DNA from: Candidatus Methanoperedentaceae archaeon
GTDB taxonomy: Archaea > Halobacteriota > Methanosarcinia > Methanosarcinales > Methanoperedenaceae
Assembly: GCA_003104905.1 (NCBI GenBank)
Contig: PQAS01000054.1
Location: 22,790-86,789, forward strand
Direction of reading: 5' to 3'
Length of the DNA stretch: 64,000 nucleotides
Made by a program: the position numbers and the translations under genes. Of this stretch, positions 8,449-17,903 are shown piece by piece (within the stretch, counting starts at the first letter, position 1; every line of letters starts with the position of its first letter). The notes below the pieces were generated by a model. The model saw only the letters and a program-made list of their open reading frames with translations, had not been told where the DNA came from and ran no database searches.

Positions 8449-9348
8449 ATGAAAACTCTCTTTACAAAGATGATATTAGTTTCTATCTTGATCTCACTGT
8501 TTGCCGGCTGTGTCCAGCAGGCACCGAATACGACGCCTCCTTCATCCATCAATAATACGATCACTCCGGTATCACCTGCCCCTGAGGAAATTCGTTTAGC
8601 AACGACAACTTCTACATGCGATACAGGGCTTCTGGATATCTTTAACAAAAAGTTCGAAGAAGAAAATAATGTAATAATATCAACTATATGCGAAGGTACA
8701 GGTAAAGCAATAGCTACAGGTGAACTGGGTGCAGCAGACGTATTAATGGTCCATGCAGTACAGGCTGAATTAAAAGCCGTAGCTAACGGAAGTTTCATTA
8801 ATCGCACCTATTTGATGTATAATTATTTCGTGATCATTGGGCCCCAAAGCGATCCGGCGGGGATCATGAAATCAAGCAATGCAACCGATGCGTTCAGTAA
8901 GATAGCTGCAAAGCAATCTCCGTTCGTGTCCAGAGGCGACAATTCGGGCACACATATGATGGAATTATCGATATGGAAGGCTGCGAACACCACACCCACT
9001 GGAACATGGTACCAATCAGTGGGTAAAGGCATGGGAGATACCATCACAACCGCCGACATCAAGAATGGCTATACGCTCTCGGACAGGGGAACATACCTGG
9101 CAATGAAAGATAAAATAAAACTGGGGATATTATTTGAATCTGACCAGAAATATCTTTTTAATCCTTATCATGTCATGGCTGTGAACCCTGCCAAATTCCC
9201 GAATGTGAAATACGATATTGCATTGAAATACATTAAGTACGCGACATCAGCACAGGGACAGGACATCATCAGGAATTATGGCAGGGATAAATTTGGAGAA
9301 GCGCTTTTTGTGCCTGAGGAGGATGCGGGAAACGTAACAAGTCCATGA
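8449..9348 (+). CDS. tupA: tungstate-binding lipoprotein of an ABC transporter (TupA family)
   Basis: A lipobox (LFAGC, Cys21) anchors it outside the membrane. The TupA signature follows: 'ATTTSTCDTGLLD', 'GTGKAIATGELGAADVLMVHA', 'FVSRGDNSGTH' and 'YTLSDRGTYLA'. TupA proteins bind tungstate with high selectivity; some bind molybdate. Its permease and ATPase are not adjacent but 25 kb away (tupB, tupC). The stop overlaps the start of fmdE (ATGA), so it is translationally coupled to the formylmethanofuran dehydrogenase operon. An operator-like palindrome precedes it. Confidence 0.92.
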   Translation: MKTLFTKMILVSILISLFAGCVQQAPNTTPPSSINNTITPVSPAPEEIRLATTTSTCDTGLLDIFNKKFEEENNVIISTICEGTGKAIATGELGAADVLMVHAVQAELKAVANGSFINRTYLMYNYFVIIGPQSDPAGIMKSSNATDAFSKIAAKQSPFVSRGDNSGTHMMELSIWKAANTTPTGTWYQSVGKGMGDTITTADIKNGYTLSDRGTYLAMKDKIKLGILFESDQKYLFNPYHVMAVNPAKFPNVKYDIALKYIKYATSAQGQDIIRNYGRDKFGEALFVPEEDAGNVTSP

Positions 9349-9935
9349 AAGATGTGTTGAAAAAAATCAAAGATCCATATCTACTATTCCAGATTGAGAG
9401 GGTAAGTTCCTTCCATGGATACCTCAGCACCGGGGCGTTCATCGGGATCCAGATGCTCAATATTGCAAAAAGGGTGCTGGCTGCTGATCCTGGAGAGCAG
9501 CTGTATGTCACCTGTGAAACGTTTAGCTGCCTTCCTGATCCTTTCCAGATACTTGCCGGGTGTACTATCGGGAATAATAAATTGAGGGTTAAAGATCATG
9601 GCAAGATGGCTGTGCTGGTGAACAAGAAAGCTCCGGATGGTCAGAAGCTGGTTAGAAGCATCAGGATAGTGCTTGATCCTGAAAAAACGTCGAAATATCC
9701 CAGACTTCATGAATGGTACATGAAAACAGGGAAAGTCCCTCACGAGGAGGCAATATCAGTACTTATAGATGTCCGGGAAAGCGTGTACTCGTACGAGATC
9801 ATGGATATTGAATTGCCGGAAAAACCAGAAAAAAGCATAGCTCTGTGCGATAAATGCGGCGAAAGTTTTGTCCGGAAAAACGGTGGGGCTCTATGTCTTA
9901 GCTGTATGGAAAAAATTGGAGTATTAAAGGAGTAA
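9345..9935 (+). CDS. fmdE: FmdE-family protein, formylmethanofuran dehydrogenase subunit E
   Basis: The FmdE domain shows 'FHGYLSTGAFIG' (His24), 'CETFSCLPDPFQILAGCT' (Cys57, Cys62, Cys73) and 'HGKMAVLV'. A C-terminal zinc ribbon has two CxxC pairs (Cys168/171 and Cys184/187). In Methanosarcina barkeri fmdE is the first gene of fmdEFACDB, the same order as here. It overlaps tupA by four bases and is followed three bases later by the polyferredoxin gene. The biochemical role of FmdE is not settled; it copurifies with some formylmethanofuran dehydrogenases. Confidence 0.9.
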   Translation: MKDVLKKIKDPYLLFQIERVSSFHGYLSTGAFIGIQMLNIAKRVLAADPGEQLYVTCETFSCLPDPFQILAGCTIGNNKLRVKDHGKMAVLVNKKAPDGQKLVRSIRIVLDPEKTSKYPRLHEWYMKTGKVPHEEAISVLIDVRESVYSYEIMDIELPEKPEKSIALCDKCGESFVRKNGGALCLSCMEKIGVLKE

Positions 9936-9938
9936 CAT

Positions 9939-10967
9939 ATGAAAGAGGTAGTATTTCAGACAAAAGAAGATAAGACACTTGTCTATCTTCCGGAAAAGTG
10001 TATAGGATGTTCAACATGTACGATGATATGCCCAAAAGAGGATATGGTGATAGGTTCAGTGGGAGCTGTGGCCCGCGGGCTCATCAACAAGGATTTTCTC
10101 CAGAAAGGTAAAGGCGGATGCACTTTATGCAGCATGTGTGCAAAGGTTTGCCCGACAGGAGCGCTGGAAGTAAGAAAAGCAGGCAAGCTTGAGAGGGATG
10201 ACTCCTACCTATACGGCGCATTGAAACCCACTGTTGTTAGTGAAAATTGCGTACACTGCGGGATGTGTGAAGAGGTATGCCCGCAGGACTGTATAGAAGT
10301 ACAGAAGCGTAAACTTGCTCAGGATGGAAGCCTGTGTATGGATGGAAAAACCATAATCGATCAGAATTGCTGCGTGCACTGCGGATGGTGTGCATCCATA
10401 TGCCCTGTGCAAGCAATAACAATGGAAAAACCATTTTCAGGAGAATTTTCATGGGATGAAAACGTGTGCCAGGCATGCCGCACATGCGTGAATACCTGTC
10501 CATGCGATGCCCTGTTCAACAGGGAGTGGAAAGCCGGGGAAAGGGTTGAGAAGGTGACGCACAGGCCGGATGCCTGTATATACTGCGGCGCATGTTCTGC
10601 TGCCTGTCCCGTGAGGGCAATAACAGTAAGGAAGACTGCAATACTTCCTGACATGAAGAAAAAACAGATATTTGAGAAAAAGCTCACAGCAGAAGCGACT
10701 CCAAGACCAGTGCTGACCTCAACTCTTATCACTGATGAAGAGGCGTGCCTTGGCTGCGGCAACTGCGTGATCGTCTGCCCTGTTAACGCTCTTTCAGATC
10801 CTTATCTTGCGGCAGGACATCTCAATGAAATCGATACCAAGCCGCTGCTTGAGGTTGAAAATGGAAAAGTGAATGTGGTAAATCAGGAAGTATGCGGCTC
10901 GTGCGCTACATGCAGCCTGATATGTCCCACGGATGCGATTAAACTTGAGAAAAAGGAGGTGGCATAA
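9939..10967 (+). CDS. fwdF: polyferredoxin subunit of formylmethanofuran dehydrogenase
   Basis: Eight CxxCxxCxxxC(P) motifs are spread over 342 residues, giving room for up to eight [4Fe-4S] clusters, as in FwdF/FmdF. The protein wires electrons to or from the tungsten or molybdenum centre in FwdBD. A strong 'aaggagt' site precedes the start, and the stop overlaps the fwdA ATG (TAATG). No separate FwdG ferredoxin gene is present in this operon. Confidence 0.95.
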   Translation: MKEVVFQTKEDKTLVYLPEKCIGCSTCTMICPKEDMVIGSVGAVARGLINKDFLQKGKGGCTLCSMCAKVCPTGALEVRKAGKLERDDSYLYGALKPTVVSENCVHCGMCEEVCPQDCIEVQKRKLAQDGSLCMDGKTIIDQNCCVHCGWCASICPVQAITMEKPFSGEFSWDENVCQACRTCVNTCPCDALFNREWKAGERVEKVTHRPDACIYCGACSAACPVRAITVRKTAILPDMKKKQIFEKKLTAEATPRPVLTSTLITDEEACLGCGNCVIVCPVNALSDPYLAAGHLNEIDTKPLLEVENGKVNVVNQEVCGSCATCSLICPTDAIKLEKKEVA

Positions 10968-12739
10968 TGCCCTTTACAATGGTTATTAGAAACGGTTATG
11001 TCTTTGATCCTCTGAATGAAATTGATGGGGAAATAAAGGACATTTTTATCAAAGATGGAAAGATCGTGGAAGACCTTACCCATAACGATCTTCGGGATGC
11101 AAAAGTGATTGATGCAAAAGGTAAGACAGTAATGCCAGGGGGTGTTGATTCGCACTCCCATGTCGCAGGCGCAAAGGTGAACGGAGGAAGGATGATGTGT
11201 CCTGAAGACCGTTACAAATGGGTGACAAAGAAGGGAGAAATCACGCACAGCGGCAGTGGAAATACCGTACCTTCGGTGTATGTCCAGGGCTATGATTATG
11301 CAAAAATGGGATATACAACAGTATTTGAAGCGGCTATACCTCCGATGGAAGCCCGGCATACCCATGAAGAGATGCGTGCCACACCCATCCTCGATATGGG
11401 CGGATATCTTGTTCTGGGAAATAACTGGTTCATAATGCGCTACCTCAAGGCAGGGGATATTCAAAAGGCTGCAGCATATGTCGCATGGATGATGAGAACG
11501 CATAAAGCATACGGCATAAAGTGCGTTAATCCTGCAGGAGTTGAGAACTGGGGCTGGGGTAAGAACGTAAGTTCGCTGGATGAACCCAACATTCATTTTG
11601 GCATCACCCCAAGGGAAGTTATCCATGGCCTTGCGGAAATAAACGAAATGCTTGGAATGCCCATGTCACTGCATCTCCATGCCAACAATCTGGGTCATCC
11701 GGGATGCTGGGAGACTACAAGAGATTCTCTTGATGTGACAAGCGATCTGAAAGTCGAATGTAAAATGGATGTAGAATGGCAAAAGACAAAGATCGATCCT
11801 CAGAGAAAACAGAGCGTATATCTGGCGCATGCACAGTTCAATTCCTTCGGCGGCACCTCATGGGGGGATTTTGAGTCCGGAGCAAAAGGTATTGTTGATT
11901 ATGTAAACAAGACTGATCATGTTGTGATAGATAACGGCGCTGTTCCTTTCGGCCCGGCAACAGTAATGACAGGAGACGGACCTGCGATACACCATCTTTA
12001 TAAACTCACCGGCAACAAGTGGTCTAATAAGGACATAGAACTTGAGTGCGGTTCAGGTATCCTTTCATTCAATTACCTGAAAGCAAATCCGGTACACAGC
12101 GTGGAATGGGCTATCGGGCTTGAGCTTTTACTTCTTGTCAATGATCCCTGGAAAACCATCCTGACCACCGATCATCCCAATGGAGGTCCGTTCAATAAAT
12201 ATCCCCAGTTGATCACATGGATAATGTCGAAGAAAGCAAGAGATGCCACATTTGCCGAATGCCACAAGTGGGCGCAGGACAGAAGCAGCCTTGGCGGCAA
12301 TGACCGCGAAATGACACTTTATGAGATAGCGGTCCTCACAAGGGCAAACCCTGCAAGGACAGTAGGGATAGCTCACAGGAAAGGACATCTCGGAACAGGT
12401 GCGGATGGGGATGTTACCATATACGACTTCGACCCCACGAAATTAGAAGTAAATGACTATACAAACATCACAAGGGGGTTCCAGAATGCCGCTTACACTA
12501 TAAAGGACGGAGGGATTGTGGCACAGAACGGACAGGTAATGTCGGTCCCCAAGGGTAAGACGTTCTTTACCCAGGCGCATACTGACGATTCTCTTGAAAA
12601 AGAGATGTTAAAAGACGTTAAAGAGTGGTTCAAGTACTACACCCTGGGCTTTGCGCAGTATCCCGTTCCTGATAAATACATCCTTAACCCTGCGCCTGTG
12701 CAGGTAAATAAACCCCTTGAAGCTGTTGTGGGGGGGTGA
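10967..12739 (+). CDS. fwdA: formylmethanofuran dehydrogenase subunit A (amidohydrolase)
   Basis: This 590-residue protein is the binuclear-zinc amidohydrolase subunit that interconverts formate and formylmethanofuran. The first metal site is GGVDSHSH (His63, His65); Lys185 in 'AYGIKCVNPAG' is the likely carboxylated bridging lysine; His236/His238 and the DHPNGGPF segment complete the site. In methanogenesis it acts in the CO2-fixing direction, in methane oxidation in reverse. A strong ribosome binding site (aaaggaggt) lies before the ATG. It is third in the operon and its stop is six bases before the chosen fwdC start. Confidence 0.97.
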   Translation: MPFTMVIRNGYVFDPLNEIDGEIKDIFIKDGKIVEDLTHNDLRDAKVIDAKGKTVMPGGVDSHSHVAGAKVNGGRMMCPEDRYKWVTKKGEITHSGSGNTVPSVYVQGYDYAKMGYTTVFEAAIPPMEARHTHEEMRATPILDMGGYLVLGNNWFIMRYLKAGDIQKAAAYVAWMMRTHKAYGIKCVNPAGVENWGWGKNVSSLDEPNIHFGITPREVIHGLAEINEMLGMPMSLHLHANNLGHPGCWETTRDSLDVTSDLKVECKMDVEWQKTKIDPQRKQSVYLAHAQFNSFGGTSWGDFESGAKGIVDYVNKTDHVVIDNGAVPFGPATVMTGDGPAIHHLYKLTGNKWSNKDIELECGSGILSFNYLKANPVHSVEWAIGLELLLLVNDPWKTILTTDHPNGGPFNKYPQLITWIMSKKARDATFAECHKWAQDRSSLGGNDREMTLYEIAVLTRANPARTVGIAHRKGHLGTGADGDVTIYDFDPTKLEVNDYTNITRGFQNAAYTIKDGGIVAQNGQVMSVPKGKTFFTQAHTDDSLEKEMLKDVKEWFKYYTLGFAQYPVPDKYILNPAPVQVNKPLEAVVGG

Positions 12740-12744
12740 ACGTA

Positions 12745-13539
12745 ATGAGTGAAGTAATACTGCGGCCAAAAGGCAGCATCGATATCATGGTCGAGGCAGA
12801 AGTCATCAACCCGGATATTTTTGCGGGAAAGACGACGAGTGAAATTGGAGAAATGATCGTGTGGCAGGGAGCAAAACAACTTCCTTTGTCCGGGTTCTTT
12901 GATGTTGAAGGAAGCGCGAAAAGCATAGCGGCAGATACGAAGATCATCATTGAAGGCGATGTGTCAAGAGTGAAGCACATAGGGCATGGCATGAAAGCCG
13001 GAGAAATAGTGATAGAAGGTTCTGCTGGCATGCATGTGGGCTCTGAAATGATAGGAGGAAGTATCCTCGTGAAAGGCAACGCAGGCTCATGGGCTGGCAT
13101 GGAGATGAAAGGCGGGACTTTGCATATAATCGGGAATGCCGGCGACCATGTTGGATGCGCTTACAGGGGAAGCTGGCGCGGAATGAATGGAGGAAAAATA
13201 ATCATAGATGGAAATGCGAGGAGCCAGCTTGGAGGAGGAATGAACGGAGGAGAGATCCATGTTTGCGGGAATGTTGAGAATTTCGCAGGGATAAGAATGA
13301 ATAGCGGTCTTATTGTGGTAAAAGGCGATGCGATCCGCGGCGTGGGCGCGCAGATGGCAGGAGGCACCTTTGTTGTAAACGGGAGGATCAAACAGCTCTC
13401 ACCCGGATTTGAATTAGCGGGAATAGAGAAAAATCCGAAGATAGATGAAATGACGCTATCGGGCGAGTTTGCGAAGTTCACAGGTGACTTTGTAGTTAGC
13501 AGGACGCCAAAAGGAATTCTGTTCGCAAAGGGAGTGTGA
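12745..13539 (+). CDS. fwdC: formylmethanofuran dehydrogenase subunit C
   Basis: The protein is built largely of GxxGxxMxGG repeats ('GGSILVKGNAGSWAGMEMKGG' type), the right-handed beta-helix shared with the glutamate synthase alpha C-terminal domain. This is the FwdC fold, a structural scaffold of the complex. I choose ATG 12745 because a GGGGGTG site lies eight bases upstream; a GTG at 12736 is the longer alternative. It ends three bases before fwdD. Confidence 0.95.
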   Translation: MSEVILRPKGSIDIMVEAEVINPDIFAGKTTSEIGEMIVWQGAKQLPLSGFFDVEGSAKSIAADTKIIIEGDVSRVKHIGHGMKAGEIVIEGSAGMHVGSEMIGGSILVKGNAGSWAGMEMKGGTLHIIGNAGDHVGCAYRGSWRGMNGGKIIIDGNARSQLGGGMNGGEIHVCGNVENFAGIRMNSGLIVVKGDAIRGVGAQMAGGTFVVNGRIKQLSPGFELAGIEKNPKIDEMTLSGEFAKFTGDFVVSRTPKGILFAKGV

Positions 13540-13542
13540 AAA

Positions 13543-13938
13543 ATGAGAATAAAAGTATTGTTGAACTCAGGAAGCACGATAAACGAAGGGAGATTTGCCA
13601 AAGGCGGAGACAAACTTTCTCCCGGATACCAGAAGGAATGCGCGGTAGCAGTGATACATCCCAGGGTATTCAAAGAACTTGGCTGTCCGGATCGCGTGAA
13701 AATAATTTCAAATGATGAAACACGTGAAGTTGTTGTCACTGCAAAGTGTGAGGATTCGGTGACAGAGGAACAGATATTCATGCCAAGATCAATTTGGCCA
13801 AATGTGGTTGTAGAACCTGAGACATTTTCCACAGGTTCTCCCTTGTATAAGGGAAGTCCCGTGTTCATAGAAGCCACGAAAGAAGAAGTGAAAAGTGCGC
13901 AAGACATTGTTTTGAAAGTCTATGCAGGAAGGAGATAA
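13543..13938 (+). CDS. fwdD: formylmethanofuran dehydrogenase subunit D
   Basis: The 131-residue chain is the small molybdopterin-dinucleotide-binding subunit, equivalent to the C-terminal domain of longer molybdopterin oxidoreductases ('LSPGYQKECAVAVIHPRVFKELG', 'MPRSIWPNVVVEPETFSTGSPLYKG'). It pairs with FwdB to hold the tungsten or molybdenum cofactor. It is followed by fwdB after a single base. Confidence 0.93.
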   Translation: MRIKVLLNSGSTINEGRFAKGGDKLSPGYQKECAVAVIHPRVFKELGCPDRVKIISNDETREVVVTAKCEDSVTEEQIFMPRSIWPNVVVEPETFSTGSPLYKGSPVFIEATKEEVKSAQDIVLKVYAGRR

Positions 13939-13939
13939 C

Positions 13940-15238
13940 ATGGTCAGCAACATTATCTGCCCTGTGTGCGGTGCATCATGCGATGATATACAGGTGGATT
14001 ATGATGGAGAAAACATTACTGTGAAGAATGCCTGCAAGATGGGCAATGCCAAATTCCATGAAATTGTAAGCCATCACAGGATCAAAGAACCGCAGATAAA
14101 GGAAAACGGAACATTCAGAAAAGCGCAATGGGATGAAGCATTGGACAAGACTGCTGAAATCCTTGTTAATGCAAAGCGCCCTCTTCTTTTCATGGGAAGT
14201 GAAACCTCATGCGAAGCTATGGAAGTGGGCCTTCATATTGCGGAGTATCTTGGTGCAGTGGTTGATTCCAACGCCACTGAATGTCATGGGCCGACTGCCA
14301 TGGGAATACAGGAAGCGGGAAGGGTAGGATCCACTGCAGGCCAGCCAAAACTCAGGGGCAGCCTTGCGATTTATTGGGGATCCAATCCGCTTGAATCCAT
14401 GCCCAGGCACATGTCGCGGTACAGCGTATTCCCGCGGGGGTACTGGACAAAGCGCGGAAGGTTTGACAGGAAAATAATCACAGTTGATCCTAGAAGATCG
14501 ATCACCGCGGATGCTTCAGATCTGCATGTCCAGCTTAAACCTAACACCGATTATGAACTGCTGTCAGCCCTCCTGACACTTTTGCACGGCAAGAAGCCTC
14601 ATCCATCGGTGGAAGAAATAACCGGAATTCCAATTTCTACTATGGAAGAGATGTTGGAGTTGATGAAAAGCACCAGTTTCGGTGCGATATACGTTGGCCT
14701 GGGAATTGCCTCCTCATATGGGAAACACAGGAATGCCGAGCTTGCGTTTAACCTCGTCAAAGAGCTCAACAACCACACCAAATTTGTAATAGGGGCTCTT
14801 CGCGGCCACTGTAATGTGGCGGGATTCAACCAGGTAGCTTCTTATCTCTATGGTTATCCCTTCGGGCTGGACTTTGCACGCGGATTCCCGCGATATAATC
14901 CGGGTGAGTACACGGCTGTTGATGTACTGAGAGAACGGGATGTGGACGCTGCGTTCGTGATGTCAGCTGATCTTGTCTCCCATTTCCCTGCAACGTGTGC
15001 CGAATACCTGAAGGAGATACCCATGGCATGCCTTGACATTGCACCATGCCCGACTACGCTCGCTTCAGATGTTGTTCTTCCCGGCGTGATCGATGCTATG
15101 GAATGCGACGGAACGTTCTACAGGCTTGATGATGTGCCCGTATATTTCCAGCCTTTCACGGAGTCGCCATTTGGGTTTACGCAGAGCAATGAGGATACGA
15201 TGAAGCAGTTGTTTGAGAGGATAAAGAAGTCGAAATAA
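13940..15238 (+). CDS. fwdB: formylmethanofuran dehydrogenase subunit B (Mo/W catalytic subunit)
   Basis: Start 13940 is supported by a strong 'ggaaggag' site; a reading from 13922 overlaps fwdD and lacks one. The N-terminus has a [4Fe-4S] motif (Cys7, Cys10, Cys14, Cys32). The metal ligand is Cys115 in 'NATECHGP', so this is a cysteine and not a selenocysteine enzyme. The 432-residue length fits FwdB/FmdB. Operon order matches the molybdenum-type fmd operon of Methanosarcina, while the coupled transporter is of tungstate type, so the metal is undecided. It is the last gene of the operon. Confidence 0.96.
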   Translation: MVSNIICPVCGASCDDIQVDYDGENITVKNACKMGNAKFHEIVSHHRIKEPQIKENGTFRKAQWDEALDKTAEILVNAKRPLLFMGSETSCEAMEVGLHIAEYLGAVVDSNATECHGPTAMGIQEAGRVGSTAGQPKLRGSLAIYWGSNPLESMPRHMSRYSVFPRGYWTKRGRFDRKIITVDPRRSITADASDLHVQLKPNTDYELLSALLTLLHGKKPHPSVEEITGIPISTMEEMLELMKSTSFGAIYVGLGIASSYGKHRNAELAFNLVKELNNHTKFVIGALRGHCNVAGFNQVASYLYGYPFGLDFARGFPRYNPGEYTAVDVLRERDVDAAFVMSADLVSHFPATCAEYLKEIPMACLDIAPCPTTLASDVVLPGVIDAMECDGTFYRLDDVPVYFQPFTESPFGFTQSNEDTMKQLFERIKKSK

Positions 15239-15414
15239 ACAGCGAACTGATGCGAACTCAATTCCTTAATTCAATTGGCGAACCATCCCATCGGGGATAT
15301 TTGAGAGGCCTACTCTGTTAAATATTGTATCGTAGGATATGTACCAACAATTGAAATCATAGCAAGTGAGAATATATATATATGAAAAGTGTTAAGTGAT
15401 GAATCAACAAAAAT

Positions 15415-15903
15415 ATGAACATTCAAGGAATTTCATTATCAAGTCAGAATATTGTTGAAAATAACCTCATCACAGAACTAACAGTTGTTCTTAGGAAAAA
15501 ATTCAGCCAGAGCCTCTTAGCTATTGTGCTGTTCGGATCCATCATTAAAGGCAACTTCACAAAAACTTCTGATATTGATGTTATTGTAGTGTGCGAAAAT
15601 CTTATAGAAGATTGGAGAGCACGCGATAGAATGATTTTTGCCCTAACTGAAGATATTGAATTGAAATATTCAACTCCAATCCACATGAATCTTGTTAACA
15701 AAGATGAAATTTCACATGCAATAGAATCAGCTAATCCATTGATGCTTGAAATTTATGATGCAAATAGGATTATTTATGATAAGGGCAACTTCTTCAGCAA
15801 TCTAATAAAAAATTTTGAGTCCAATCTCCATAAATGGCATGCAATAAAAGTTGAAAGAGGTTTCTGGAAGATTCCAGGATTAGCGGTGATAGAAAGTGAC
15901 TGA
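15415..15903 (+). CDS. MNT-type nucleotidyltransferase, probable antitoxin of a HEPN/MNT pair
   Basis: The pol-beta-fold signature GS(x10)DxD is present: Gly41-Ser42 and Asp53/Asp55 in 'SDIDVIVV'. Minimal nucleotidyltransferases of this size often neutralise a HEPN toxin by AMPylation. A HEPN gene overlaps its end by eight bases, which supports a two-gene module. The gap upstream (15239-15414) shows no gene. A stand-alone regulatory role cannot be excluded. Confidence 0.8.
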   Translation: MNIQGISLSSQNIVENNLITELTVVLRKKFSQSLLAIVLFGSIIKGNFTKTSDIDVIVVCENLIEDWRARDRMIFALTEDIELKYSTPIHMNLVNKDEISHAIESANPLMLEIYDANRIIYDKGNFFSNLIKNFESNLHKWHAIKVERGFWKIPGLAVIESD

Positions 15904-16339
15904 AACCAAAAAAATTTTTGAAGCTCTGATGTTAGAATCATGTTCAGATGTAAGGTCTGCAAAATTACTTCTGGATGGGGCAGAGTTCAGCAGGTCAATA
16001 TATCATTCACAGCAGGCGATTGAAAAAGCAATGAAAGCCAGTCTTGCTTTAACAGGTGCCATAATAACCGATGACCATTGGGTTTCAGATCGGTTTCTGC
16101 AGGCTTTTCCTGAGATGCCAGGCATTATTAATTTAATTCGTGACTCTAAATATTTGGAGCGGCAGGCAATTAAATCAAGATATCCTCTGTTTACAAATCC
16201 AGATAAGCCAATATGGATCCCTTCACGCGAATATATATACCGGGACGCGAATGATGCCTACAAGAAAACGATTACTATTGTAAGAAATATAATCCGATTT
16301 TTAAAAGAAAAGCACGGCATCTCGTTTGAGGTAAATTAG
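15896..16339 (+). CDS. HEPN-domain protein, probable toxin partner
   Basis: 'RSAKLLLDGAEFSRSIYHSQQAIEKAMKASL' spread over residues 21-51 is the typical HEPN core helix pair (COG2250 type). The GTG start overlaps the stop region of the nucleotidyltransferase, so translation is coupled. A clear central Rx4-6H ribonuclease motif is not obvious; the only match, RFLKEKH, is near the C-terminus. It may therefore be a non-canonical or inactive HEPN protein. Confidence 0.75.
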   Translation: MTETKKIFEALMLESCSDVRSAKLLLDGAEFSRSIYHSQQAIEKAMKASLALTGAIITDDHWVSDRFLQAFPEMPGIINLIRDSKYLERQAIKSRYPLFTNPDKPIWIPSREYIYRDANDAYKKTITIVRNIIRFLKEKHGISFEVN

Positions 16340-16377
16340 GAAATACGTTTATACCTTACTGAACTTTTAACAAGCGA

Positions 16378-17205
16378 ATGAAAGATAACTGGCATGCGGA
16401 AAAATCAGGTAAATGGACAAGTTTCTGGAAGGATGAGGTGCATGATCCTTGCGCCCCGTATTTTTTGATAAAATGCATTGAAATTTCGGGAAAGAATCGA
16501 AAAGAAATCGAACTGGATGTAGTTGAAGAAGAAAGCATTAAGATCATGCTTGACGGGCGGCACCTTGTCACTCTTCTGGCCCTTCCGAGAGAACTTCGAG
16601 AACTTGCTGCGGGATTTCTAATATGCGAGGGTGTTCTTAAGGAAATCGGGGACATTCGTTCAATATCCGTGCAGGAAGATACCGTTTTTTGCCAGAGTTC
16701 ACTTGATAACAATGAACTTGAACTCTGGACTGAGATCAGGAGTTCAGGATGCATTGGTATAAAATCTTCATGGGAAGGAATAGAACCTATCACCTCAAGC
16801 ATTCGGATGAAAAAAGAAGTTCTGATAAATGCTATCGAACAGATAAAAGAAAGGGGAAAGATCTGGAGACGCACAGGCGGCACACATTCTTCGCTTATTT
16901 GCACCAGAGAAGGTGAAGCCGTATCGTTTTGTGAGGATGTGAGCAGGGCGTGCTCTGTGGATAAAGCCGTTGGGGCGGCGCTGCTTTCGGGAAAAGACCT
17001 TTCGGATTGCGCCCTTGTCACAACAGGAAGACTCTCAGGCGGTATGGCGGCAAAAGCGGCGCGCGCAGGGATTCCGATTGTGGCGAGCAAAGCTGCACCG
17101 TTAAGTACAGGAGTTCAGCTTTCAAAAAGCATTGGAATGACACTTGTTGCATTTGTGAGAAAACCGAATTTGTATGTATATTCTGGCGAAGAAAGGATCT
17201 CATGA
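16378..17205 (+). CDS. fdhD: FdhD-family sulfurtransferase paralogue with altered motif
   Basis: FdhD proteins transfer sulfur from a desulfurase to the Mo/W-bis-pterin cofactor. This 275-residue copy keeps 'LPRELRELAAGFLICEG', 'RSSGCIG' (Cys125) and 'TTGRLSGGMAAKAARAGIPIVASKAAP'. The usual DVGRHNAxDK motif is replaced by DVSRACSVDK (about 187-196), unlike the second copy at 56320, which has the canonical form. An N-terminal extension of about 30 residues is also present. It stands alone between the HEPN gene and ribC. Confidence 0.85.
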   Translation: MKDNWHAEKSGKWTSFWKDEVHDPCAPYFLIKCIEISGKNRKEIELDVVEEESIKIMLDGRHLVTLLALPRELRELAAGFLICEGVLKEIGDIRSISVQEDTVFCQSSLDNNELELWTEIRSSGCIGIKSSWEGIEPITSSIRMKKEVLINAIEQIKERGKIWRRTGGTHSSLICTREGEAVSFCEDVSRACSVDKAVGAALLSGKDLSDCALVTTGRLSGGMAAKAARAGIPIVASKAAPLSTGVQLSKSIGMTLVAFVRKPNLYVYSGEERIS

Positions 17206-17282
17206 AAAATTTTAATAAAATGCATTAAAATGAATAAAAAGTTAATGCTTAATATATGTTAAAAGCTATTTTGATTGAATAA

Positions 17283-17747
<465 letters not shown>

Positions 17748-17762
17748 TAATAGGAACAAAAT

Positions 17763-17816
17763 GATGGACAGGTTGGGGAGTGGGGGTTAGTATAAAATTA
17801 GATTTACCTGCCCATC
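17763..17816 (+). repeat. hairpin repeat, copy 1
   Basis: The element begins GATGGACAGGT and ends ACCTGCCCATC, forming an 11-bp stem with one A.C mismatch. The first 29 bases, including a G-rich loop (TTGGGGAGTGGGGGTTAGT), are identical to copy 2; the middle 14 bases differ in sequence but not in length. It lies 16 bases after the ribC stop. It could be a REP-like element, a structured terminator or an RNA. Confidence 0.75.
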
Positions 17817-17903
17817 AGAAGCCTTGATGAGATACTATCATATTTATAGTTGTCGCTTGAAAGCATTTCTCAAAATAAATCAAAAAGTCTCAAGAACAGT
17901 TAC

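Noticed and set aside
10883..11626. 247-codon minus-strand frame across fwdF and fwdA
   Set aside because: It is the antisense shadow of well-identified genes and has no recognisable motif.
13161..13907. 248-codon minus-strand frame
   Set aside because: It is antisense to fwdC and fwdD, whose motifs and operon context are clear.
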